NCBI GenBank assembly: GCA_017988335.1
Contig: JAGNRZ010000018.1
Coordinates: 1 to 32,185, forward strand
DNA from: Ferruginibacter sp.
GTDB lineage: Bacteria; Bacteroidota; Bacteroidia; Chitinophagales; Chitinophagaceae
Direction: 5' to 3'
DNA length: 32,185 nucleotides
A model generated the notes under the pieces. That model saw nothing but the letters and a program-made list of their open reading frames with translations, searched no databases and was not told the origin of the DNA. This document shows positions 24,196 to 31,071 of the stretch, piece after piece; the first letter of the stretch is position 1; every line of letters starts with the position of its first letter. The translations under genes and the position numbers were made by a program.

Positions 24196-24741
24196 ATGTA
24201 TAAAAAAACTTCAATCTTATTCTGTCTGCTTTTGCTAGTAAAATTTAGCAATGCCCAACCCTTTACCCTCGATAAAAATATAAAACCAATTGAGCTAAGG
24301 CTAATAGATTATGCAGGCGAAAATGGTGATACCACTTGGAAAGGGAAAGTAAACTTTACAACCGTAACACCCAAAAAAGATACAACGTATTTTGTTGTTA
24401 AAGGGTTAAGCATATATCAGCCTGTTTATTTTGCTACAACAGGAAAAAACAAAAACTTAGAAATTAAAATTTGTAAAGATAATTGGAAAACACCTAATCA
24501 AAAAGGCAATTTAGCTAATGGAAAATGGAGTGTGAATTTTAAAACCGAAGGAAGCTTTGGTATTATGATGATTACCAAAAACAGAGAGCCTTATCAAATG
24601 TTTACTTGGGCAGGTAAAGCCATAAGAGCAAAAGATTTACCCTCGCCATTTAAAAAGCAAGAAGCTAAAGTTGCACAAGAAAAACCTAAGTCATCAAAAA
24701 CCACTAAGGCTTCAAAAACTACTAAATCAAAAAAACAATAA
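24196..24741 (+). CDS. array gene 5: exported protein with Lys/Thr/Ser tail
   Basis: The 181-aa product has a signal peptide ending FSNAQ and a mainly beta mature domain (about 22-150), with phrases IELRLIDYAGENGDTTWKG and GSFGIMMITKNREPYQMFTW. It ends in a strongly basic, low-complexity tail (about 155-181: KSSKTTKASKTTKSKKQ). The tail resembles histone H1-type tails in composition only; in an exported protein it might bind polyanions such as teichuronic-like glycans, LPS or extracellular DNA. I do not recognise the domain. Followed by the longest gap inside the array, which holds a strong hairpin. Confidence 0.75.
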   Translation: MYKKTSILFCLLLLVKFSNAQPFTLDKNIKPIELRLIDYAGENGDTTWKGKVNFTTVTPKKDTTYFVVKGLSIYQPVYFATTGKNKNLEIKICKDNWKTPNQKGNLANGKWSVNFKTEGSFGIMMITKNREPYQMFTWAGKAIRAKDLPSPFKKQEAKVAQEKPKSSKTTKASKTTKSKKQ

Positions 24742-24771
24742 AATAATTTTATGAAATGAGCCGTAACAAAT

Positions 24772-24798
24772 GGTTGACTCCGAATATTCGGAGCAACC
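24772..24798. other. stable hairpin between array genes 5 and 6
   Basis: The 16-bp perfect palindrome CTCCGAATATTCGGAG (24778-24793) is extended by GGTTG and CAACC arms with one bulged A at 24777. There is no T-run after it, so it may be a processing site, an mRNA-stabilising structure or an attenuator rather than a standard terminator. Confidence 0.6.
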
Positions 24799-24849
24799 GT
24801 AAATGTTTATTGGCGAATTCCATGTAACCAAAATCAATAAAAATAACAC

Positions 24850-25542
24850 ATGAAAAATTTACTTTCCATATTTTTTGTATTTTTTTATTTGCAATCCCAT
24901 GCTCAAACTCCAAGTTTACAAGAGCAGGCAGAAGGTGTAATACAAACTGCGGCTACTGAGTGGGGTGCTATAAGAGCAGCAGACGATCCTACAACTGTAC
25001 GTGGAGCTATTAATACTATTATAAATAATAATTTTAGTGAAATAGCAGGCTTGGCCGATAATGCAGCTAATTTATGGAATAGCTCCAAGAACCTAAGTAA
25101 TAATGATTGCTCACCCGAATTTAGTGTAAGTAACGATGCCTTAATGACTGCCGCCTGCACAGGCAATACTGAATGTGAGGAAGTATATACCAAAGCTGTA
25201 AATAAAATGAATAATGCAAGAATGTTACTTGAGCGGATGAAGTGTATTTACACCAATACCAAAAATTTTACAACAAGTGCCATTGCTTTTGGTGATAGTT
25301 ATAGCGGATTTCATGCCATGAGTGGTGCCGCTTGGCAAGCAGAAAGAGCAAAGATTAATAGATCTTTTTCTACTTTAAAGCAAACCTATGATACCAAGTA
25401 TGAAGAATTTATTAAATTATTAAAAGATGGTTTGCTAGAATTTGACCAAGCCGAAAGCCAATATGCACAACCTGGTTGGTATCAGCGATATGGATTTCTA
25501 TATTTTGAAATGATGAAAGCCAGATATAAAAGAGCCGATTAA
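24850..25542 (+). CDS. array gene 6: exported helical protein
   Basis: The 230-aa product has a signal peptide ending QSHAQ. The mature protein appears almost wholly alpha-helical, with Ala-rich amphipathic stretches (GVIQTAATEWGAIRAADD, DNAANLWNSSKNL, QAERAKINRSFSTLKQTYD) and four Cys (NNDCSP, TAACTGNTEC, MKCIYT) that could form two disulfides. No family recognised. It begins the second half of the array, after the hairpin, with 24 nt to the next gene. Confidence 0.72.
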   Translation: MKNLLSIFFVFFYLQSHAQTPSLQEQAEGVIQTAATEWGAIRAADDPTTVRGAINTIINNNFSEIAGLADNAANLWNSSKNLSNNDCSPEFSVSNDALMTAACTGNTECEEVYTKAVNKMNNARMLLERMKCIYTNTKNFTTSAIAFGDSYSGFHAMSGAAWQAERAKINRSFSTLKQTYDTKYEEFIKLLKDGLLEFDQAESQYAQPGWYQRYGFLYFEMMKARYKRAD

Positions 25543-25566
25543 TAATCAAGTTAAAAATGTATTAAT

Positions 25567-26007
25567 ATGAAATCATTAATAATATTGCTGAGTATAGTAC
25601 TTGCAATAAATGCAAATGCACAAACAACAGAGGTTTGTAATTGTAAAAAGCCAGATAAAAAAAATACTGTACTAATTGATGGAACAATTACACTTACCAA
25701 TAAAGTAATAAATGGAAGAGGAGGATTTATTGAAACCTATTTATTTGATGCGGTATTAAAAAACGAAGGCAATTGTGAAGCACTAATATTGGGTGTTAAT
25801 ATTGGAAGTGGTGCTATACTTATTAATAATACAATTTCTCAACAATCTAATAGCAATACCCAATCTATTAATAAGGAGTTTAAAATTAAAAATAAATTAC
25901 CCATAACAAACGATGGTGAAGATAATTGGGTAATGGCTACAATAAAATTTAAAGTACATAATAAAGTTTGTTTGCAAAAGCAACCCATTAAACTAATACA
26001 TCCTTAG
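25567..26007 (+). CDS. array gene 7: exported four-Cys beta protein (paralogue of gene 11)
   Basis: The 146-aa product has a signal peptide ending NANAQ. The mature protein is beta-rich with four Cys, placed as VCNC near the mature N-terminus, GNC in the middle and KVC near the C-terminus, followed by a QKQPIKLIHP ending. Array gene 11 (28946-29359) has the same layout (CSC, TNC, INC, then KQEILIPIQ) at nearly the same spacing, so the two are probably diverged paralogues forming a small two-disulfide fold. Family not recognised; chaperone-, adhesin- or inhibitor-like roles are all open. Confidence 0.75.
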   Translation: MKSLIILLSIVLAINANAQTTEVCNCKKPDKKNTVLIDGTITLTNKVINGRGGFIETYLFDAVLKNEGNCEALILGVNIGSGAILINNTISQQSNSNTQSINKEFKIKNKLPITNDGEDNWVMATIKFKVHNKVCLQKQPIKLIHP

Positions 26008-26059
26008 TAATAAAATAATTAATAGAAAGGTAATTTAATAAAATACTCAATAATAAATA

Positions 26060-27484
26060 ATGAAACAAAAGGCATTGGTATTTGCAATACTATTTTTAAC
26101 TAGTTGTGGTGGTATAAAATTACTAGCACAGGCACCACCCTATATAATTAAAAAAACAGCGGATAAAAACAAAGCTGATTTAATTAAGCTAAACGAAATG
26201 TTAGATAAGGTTAAAACAGAGCCTACAAATAAAAATACTAGTTCAAACCAATCCAAAAAAGAAAATAGTAAAGTTATAAATTCTGGTAGCTCATCATCGC
26301 CAAAAATTTCATCTAAATACAGTAGAAGTAAATCCAATTATACCATTAATAAAAAAGGTATTGAAAGCAATTATAAATATTTAACCCCAGAAGAAAAAGA
26401 AAAAGTTAAGAACCTGCCTCCTGCACCAGACGCTATAAGAAATAGCGATCAAGCAAAGGAATTGGTGAATCAACTTTCCAATTTTAATGGAATTAAAGAA
26501 ATTAATGCTGCATCAAAATCAATGCAATTAACGGGCTATTATATGCATTACTATAAAATAAAACAAAAAGCAGAAAATGTGGTACAAGAATCTGACAAGC
26601 TAGAATTCGAATTTAAAAAAAATAACCCTACAATTAATTTTGGAAGTAAAGTAGGCAAAACCTACACATCCGAAAACAGTTTGGTGTATTTACCACTGGG
26701 CGATGCTTCTTTTGCCGATGAAGTTGTTGCCTCAAATTATATAAAAGGCGATATTAAATTTCCGGTAGAAAATTGCTTAGGCGTACCCGATTATATTGAA
26801 GAAGCTAATGTAAAAAATAATAAAGGAATTTATAGCTTAGGATTAAATGGCACACTCACAGTAAAGTTTACTAACAATGCATTGGTTGACGTTAATGGCC
26901 CAGATTTATTTGTATTTGAAGCTGGAGCAATAGAGCCTACAAATTTAGAAATTTCAAAAGATGGAAACACTTGGGTTAATGTAGGCACAATTAGCGGTGG
27001 TACTGCTTCTGTTGATATTCACAATTATGTAAAACCCAATGAATATTACTATTACGTTCGCCTTACCGATTTAACTACACAATCTTCCATTCCTGGTGCA
27101 GATATTGATGCTATTGCAGCCATAGGTGCAGCCATAAAATTAAATTTAAATGCAGAGGTGTTATTTGATTTTGGCAAAGCCATATTAAAAGAAGAAGGTA
27201 TTAATGCAATAAAAAAATTAGCTGCCGAATTAAAAACAATGCCTAATGCTCAATTAAATATTGATGGCTATACTGATGATATAGGTACAAACGATGAAAA
27301 CAATAAATTATCCTTACAAAGAGCACAAGCAGTATCAGCAATATTAAAGCAAGAGCTAAAAAATAATATTGGTTTTGTGTATAACGAAACTGGTAAAGGC
27401 AAAGCCAATCCTATTGTACCAAATACAAATGAAGAAAATAGAAAAAAGAATAGAAGAGTAGAAATTTTAGTAACACCAAAATAA
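26060..27484 (+). CDS. array gene 8: OmpA-domain envelope lipoprotein
   Basis: The 474-aa product has a lipobox LTSC with lipidated Cys16 in MKQKALVFAILFLTSCGG (an alternative is signal cleavage after LLAQ). A Ser/Lys/Asn-rich linker (about 50-110) is followed by a helical segment, a beta domain (about 225-350) with GPDLFVFEAGAIEPTNLEIS, YYYVRLTDLTTQ and GADIDAIAAIG, and a C-terminal OmpA domain (about 360-474) with IDGYTDDIGTNDENNKLSLQ, Asp406 and Arg421 being the peptidoglycan-contacting positions. It would link the array products to the outer membrane and peptidoglycan, and is the best candidate for the anchor of an assembly. Array gene 9 begins 6 nt downstream. Confidence 0.85.
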   Translation: MKQKALVFAILFLTSCGGIKLLAQAPPYIIKKTADKNKADLIKLNEMLDKVKTEPTNKNTSSNQSKKENSKVINSGSSSSPKISSKYSRSKSNYTINKKGIESNYKYLTPEEKEKVKNLPPAPDAIRNSDQAKELVNQLSNFNGIKEINAASKSMQLTGYYMHYYKIKQKAENVVQESDKLEFEFKKNNPTINFGSKVGKTYTSENSLVYLPLGDASFADEVVASNYIKGDIKFPVENCLGVPDYIEEANVKNNKGIYSLGLNGTLTVKFTNNALVDVNGPDLFVFEAGAIEPTNLEISKDGNTWVNVGTISGGTASVDIHNYVKPNEYYYYVRLTDLTTQSSIPGADIDAIAAIGAAIKLNLNAEVLFDFGKAILKEEGINAIKKLAAELKTMPNAQLNIDGYTDDIGTNDENNKLSLQRAQAVSAILKQELKNNIGFVYNETGKGKANPIVPNTNEENRKKNRRVEILVTPK

Positions 27485-27490
27485 AAAGTG

Positions 27491-28336
27491 ATGAAATTAT
27501 ATGCATTATTTTTCTTAGCATTTTTTTGTAACAGTATAGCTGCACAACAAAAATTAGATACCCTTTTAGGCGAAAACGGTGTATTTAAAACACTTAAAAG
27601 TAAAAGTATATCACTAGGCACTAAAGTGGCTTTTAATATTAAGTTGTCATTTACTGCAACAGCCAAAGAAGAACAATCCCAAGGTGCTATTTATTTAAAT
27701 ACAAAAGATGGATTTATTGGTGTTGATTTTGCAGATAACAATCATGCAAAGTTAGTAGCAGCTACAAATGCCGATGTAGATTTTACTATTTACTCACAAA
27801 CCAAGCAAAATTTTCACTTTTATACAGAAGGCAAAAAAGATAAATGGGTGGAGAGTTTGCCCTATATGCCAACATCAGTATCAGTACAAGTAACGGTAAA
27901 AAAAGCTACTGTAAATATTGCCACAGCCCAACAATATTTAAACAATAGTGTACAAGCAACTCCATATTATAATGTAAAGTCAAAAAACCCAAAGCAAGAA
28001 TTGAAGTATTTGTATGGCAAAAACTTGCCTGCTGATGGAACTGTAAAAAATTATTTGGGTACAGTGGGTATTGGATTTTACAATATAAACGGACTTACAT
28101 TTTTGTGCCTTGGTAGCCAAAGTGAAAAACAAAAAGTAGTTGTAAATAAAATAGAGAATGTAAATGTACAATTTGACCCCACAAGTTTTAAAAATAGGAC
28201 AGAAGAACTGGATGACATAATGAAGGAAGAAAAGGAGGAAGAAGATGATGTAAAAAGAGATACAATCGGCAAAAAAACACTTGAAGAAATGAAATTAAAA
28301 TATAAGGATTTACTTAAAAAGAAGAAAAAAAGTTAA
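27491..28336 (+). CDS. array gene 9: exported beta protein with acidic-basic tail
   Basis: The 281-aa product has a signal peptide ending NSIAAQ. A GTG lies just before the ATG; the ATG at 27491 is used here. The mature part (about 20-235) is beta-rich and reads like a lectin or LamG-type sandwich (GAIYLNTKDGFIGVDFADNN, FTIYSQTKQNFHFYTEG), without clear signatures. The C-terminal 40 residues are an acidic patch (MKEEKEEEDDVKRD) followed by a basic end (LLKKKKKS), likely helical. It follows the OmpA lipoprotein gene by 6 nt, so translation is probably coupled and the two may interact. Unrecognised family. Confidence 0.72.
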   Translation: MKLYALFFLAFFCNSIAAQQKLDTLLGENGVFKTLKSKSISLGTKVAFNIKLSFTATAKEEQSQGAIYLNTKDGFIGVDFADNNHAKLVAATNADVDFTIYSQTKQNFHFYTEGKKDKWVESLPYMPTSVSVQVTVKKATVNIATAQQYLNNSVQATPYYNVKSKNPKQELKYLYGKNLPADGTVKNYLGTVGIGFYNINGLTFLCLGSQSEKQKVVVNKIENVNVQFDPTSFKNRTEELDDIMKEEKEEEDDVKRDTIGKKTLEEMKLKYKDLLKKKKKS

Positions 28337-28369
28337 TGCTAATTAAATTTTAATGTAAAAGAATAATAA

Positions 28370-28927
28370 GTGAAATTTTATAGTATAATATTATTTGTTT
28401 GTGCATTTAGCAGTTGCAATATTTTGCCAAAAGGTATTTCGTATATAGGTACAGAAAAGTTTTTTTTTAAATCGTACAAAAATTATCCTGTACTTCAACG
28501 TGAAGCACAAGGCAGAGAACCTGGTTGGGAGCTTGGCTTTGCATTTACACCTCATAAAGAAGGCAGAATTAGTGGAATATGGATAAAAAACCCTACTAAG
28601 GCTACCTTGCCCGTAACCATTTGGGATGCAGATACTAAGCAGGTAATTCAAACTTTTCAATTTACTATAGCGGATAGTATTAATAATAATCATTTTGTTT
28701 TAACAGAACCAATAATGCTTGTGGCACAAAAAAAATATTGCATTACTATAAATGTTACCAAATATTATTATTACAACCTACCGTTTGAAACATTACCACT
28801 TCAATTAAACAGCTGCACATTAAATAACAGTGTTTACGAGGAAACGTACTATCAACGCTATCCGCAATTTGAAATAAATAATGTGGTACATGGGTTGATA
28901 GATGTAGACTTAGATTGGAAACAATAA
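28370..28927 (+). CDS. array gene 10: DUF4082-like lipoprotein
   Basis: The 185-aa product begins at a GTG and has a lipobox FSSC with lipidated Cys16. The mature protein contains a DUF4082-like beta-sandwich: WELGFAFTPHKEGRISGIWI, TLPVTIWDADTKQVIQTF and a PIMLVAQKKYCITINV strand match the G-x-x-F-T-P ... I-x-G-I ... V-x-L-W-D pattern of that family, which occurs in secreted carbohydrate-active and adhesin proteins. Two further Cys residues (KKYC, LNSC) are present. The second lipoprotein of the array. It starts 33 nt after gene 9. Confidence 0.75.
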   Translation: MKFYSIILFVCAFSSCNILPKGISYIGTEKFFFKSYKNYPVLQREAQGREPGWELGFAFTPHKEGRISGIWIKNPTKATLPVTIWDADTKQVIQTFQFTIADSINNNHFVLTEPIMLVAQKKYCITINVTKYYYYNLPFETLPLQLNSCTLNNSVYEETYYQRYPQFEINNVVHGLIDVDLDWKQ

Positions 28928-28945
28928 ACAATAAATAAACTAACA

Positions 28946-29359
28946 ATGAAAAAATCTATTTTAGTTATAACAGTTCTTTTCATAAGCATACTATCTTCTG
29001 CACAAACTTTACCTGCTACTTGTTCTTGCGAAGCAAATAATATTGCTACAACAGGGAATATAGCTTTTGTAAAAGTAAAAAAATACAGCCCTACACTTAC
29101 AACTTACAATTATAAGTCCAATATAATCTTTACTAATAATACCAATTGCAAAATGGAAATTAAATCAGCCACAATTGGCGATAAAATTACTTTTTTGCAA
29201 ACAATTATTACATCAATAGGGGATAAAAAACGTAGCTGGATAAAAAATATTAGTCAAACTAAACCCTTAATAAGCAAAGATGACAAAGCAAAAGTTTTAT
29301 TTGTTTATAAACTAAATGGAATCAACTGTAAACAAGAAATATTAATTCCTATTCAATAA
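28946..29359 (+). CDS. array gene 11: exported four-Cys beta protein (paralogue of gene 7)
   Basis: The 137-aa product has a signal peptide ending LSSAQ. Four Cys are arranged CSC, TNC, INC, with a conserved context at the end (INCKQEILIPIQ). The middle consists of beta strands (TYNYKSNIIFTNNTNCKMEI, KAKVLFVYKLNG). Layout and length match array gene 7, but direct sequence identity is low, so the duplication is old or selection is only on the framework. Family not recognised. Confidence 0.74.
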   Translation: MKKSILVITVLFISILSSAQTLPATCSCEANNIATTGNIAFVKVKKYSPTLTTYNYKSNIIFTNNTNCKMEIKSATIGDKITFLQTIITSIGDKKRSWIKNISQTKPLISKDDKAKVLFVYKLNGINCKQEILIPIQ

Positions 29360-29372
29360 TTAAAATTTTATA

Positions 29373-30311
29373 ATGAAAAAAATAATAGTAGCATTCCTTT
29401 TTTGTACAACAGTATTACACTCAAATGTGTTTTCTCAAAACAAAATTGAAATTGAATTTAAAACCGGCGAAGATGATTTAAGAGGTATTGGTACAACAGA
29501 GTTTAGTCCAGATGTTAAATTGCTGTTTACAAATAAACCAGAGATTATTAAACGGGCCATCAACGGCAACGCCACTTGGCCTAAAAACTCTATTCGTAAA
29601 ATAGCAATACCGTTAGATACTTCAATGGCTATTGGTGATTTGTTGGCTATGGAATTAAGTAGAAAACATACAAACTCCAACAGTCCTACAACTAAAAGCC
29701 CCGATAATTGGGATATAGATAGAGTAATTGTAACGGCTACATTCAAAAAAAATGGACAAACAACAAAATACGAATTACTCAATTCTCAATACACTAATCC
29801 AAAACTTACGCCATGGAGAATGACTTACGACAATTCGGAAACAGGAAAGCGATTTGATTTTAGAAGAAACCCAACAATAATTTCTGGTAGTGGTTGGATA
29901 GATAAATTTCCGCCACCTCAAAAATCTAGCATTGCTGTAACGTTAGGAGTTGGTGGCGATGATTTAAGAGGTGGTAACGATAATGCCAAAGTTGTAATTA
30001 CTTTTAAAAATTCCACTCAAAAACTAACATTTAACAATATTAATAAAGGGCAAAATTGGGATAATTTTTCAGAGCATCAATTTATAAGTAATCAAGTAAA
30101 TAGCATCGCTAATGTTACTACCAATGACATTAAAACAGTTGAGCTTTGGCACACTGGTGGCGGTGGTATGGGTGCAGATAATTGGGATATTGATAAGTTT
30201 GTACTCTCTATTACCATTAATGGAATTACCAAACAATTGGTTGATAAAACAGGAACTCCATTGCATCGCTTTACTGGAGATACTAGAAGAAAAACATTTA
30301 TTGTAGAATAA
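29373..30311 (+). CDS. array gene 12: exported protein with duplicated DDLRG domain
   Basis: The 312-aa product has a signal peptide ending NVFSQ and two tandem copies of one domain. Each has the DDLRG motif (residues 34-38 and 196-200) and the NWDID motif (112-116 and 270-274), followed by a strand and a K-x-x-L ending. The first motif is encoded by an identical 15-mer (29472-29486 and 29958-29972). The TG-D-D-L-R-G start and the W-x-x-D/V close resemble PLAT/LH2-like beta-sandwich domains that bind lipid, protein or Ca2+; I cannot confirm that family. The Asp-rich motifs would suit Ca2+ binding. No catalytic residues seen. Confidence 0.78.
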   Translation: MKKIIVAFLFCTTVLHSNVFSQNKIEIEFKTGEDDLRGIGTTEFSPDVKLLFTNKPEIIKRAINGNATWPKNSIRKIAIPLDTSMAIGDLLAMELSRKHTNSNSPTTKSPDNWDIDRVIVTATFKKNGQTTKYELLNSQYTNPKLTPWRMTYDNSETGKRFDFRRNPTIISGSGWIDKFPPPQKSSIAVTLGVGGDDLRGGNDNAKVVITFKNSTQKLTFNNINKGQNWDNFSEHQFISNQVNSIANVTTNDIKTVELWHTGGGGMGADNWDIDKFVLSITINGITKQLVDKTGTPLHRFTGDTRRKTFIVE

Positions 30312-30322
30312 ACAATTTAAAT

Positions 30323-30925
30323 ATGAAAAAGCTATTAACAATTACTTTATGTAGTGTAATAATTAGCACTCTTACATGGGCACAAACTCCTCAGCCAAAT
30401 GTTAAAAAAGAATGTCCGCCGCCCCAATATAAAAAAGGACAAACATCAGCACAAGTAAATGAAGATACTCGAAAGTATGTTGAGTGTGTAAAAGCATTTA
30501 AGCAAAAACAAAAAGAAGCTAGAGATGAAGCAGATAAACGTAGAAAAGAAAAGGAACAGCAACAACAACAAGAACGAGAACGAAATGCACAAAATAGGCA
30601 AATAGATAGGGAAAAAAGACAGGAGGAACAGCGAAGAGAAAAGGCTGAAAAAGAAGAACGTCAAAGGCAAGAAAGACAAAATAATTCTAATACACCAACA
30701 CCTCCGTCTCCACAACGAAACGACCCTCAAAAAGAAGCCCAGCAAAGAGCAAGAGAGGAACGACAACGCCAACAACGAGAGGCTAGGGAAGCCAGGCGCC
30801 AAGAAAATAATGCCAGAAAAGAAGCCCAGCAAAGGGCAAGAGAAGAACGCCAACGCCAAGCTAGAGAAAGAGCCGCTGAAGAAAGAAGAAAAAAAAGAGA
30901 AAGAGATGGCGGCAATAACATTTAA
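30323..30925 (+). CDS. array gene 13: exported two-Cys head with long charged helix (paralogue of gene 2)
   Basis: The 200-aa product has a signal peptide ending TWAQ, a head with two Cys (KKECPPPQYKKGQT and YVECVKAF), then a charged Lys/Glu/Arg/Gln helix split by a Ser/Thr/Pro linker (NNSNTPTPPSPQRN, about residues 122-135). It parallels array gene 2 in head, composition and length. A 39-nt direct repeat (30734-30772 and 30821-30859, 3 mismatches) encodes EAQQRAREERQRQ twice. It is the last gene of the run; no strong terminator follows within 110 nt, and the next gene is convergent. Confidence 0.8.
   Translation: MKKLLTITLCSVIISTLTWAQTPQPNVKKECPPPQYKKGQTSAQVNEDTRKYVECVKAFKQKQKEARDEADKRRKEKEQQQQQERERNAQNRQIDREKRQEEQRREKAEKEERQRQERQNNSNTPTPPSPQRNDPQKEAQQRAREERQRQQREAREARRQENNARKEAQQRAREERQRQARERAAEERRKKRERDGGNNI
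30734..30859 (+). repeat. intragenic 39-nt direct repeat
   Basis: Copies at 30734-30772 and 30821-30859 differ at 3 of 39 positions, all synonymous or nearly so, and encode EAQQRAREERQRQ. The spacing of 87 nt between starts keeps the frame, so recombination would shorten the helix by 29 residues. Confidence 0.7.
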
Positions 30926-31040
30926 CCCATCACCTATTTAGGGCATAAAATATTTCTTTTATTACAAACATTTTTGTCCAACTAATTAAAAATGAATTTA
31001 AAAAATGAAAAAACTTTCAGGAACAAATGGAGTGTCTAGA

Positions 31041-31071
31041 GCCATAACAAATTTTAGGTTGGCATTTTTTT
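31041..31071 (+). terminator. possible terminator after the array
   Basis: GCCA and AAC can pair with GTT and TGGC across a short AT-rich loop, with two bulged bases, followed by seven T. It is weak, but it is the only candidate between array gene 13 and the convergent kinase gene, into whose stop codon it runs. Confidence 0.35.

Noticed and set aside
30446..30921. Minus-strand open frames opposite array gene 13
   Set aside because: Same cause: Arg/Gln/Glu codons read backwards give Ser/Leu/Phe-rich frames without start signals.
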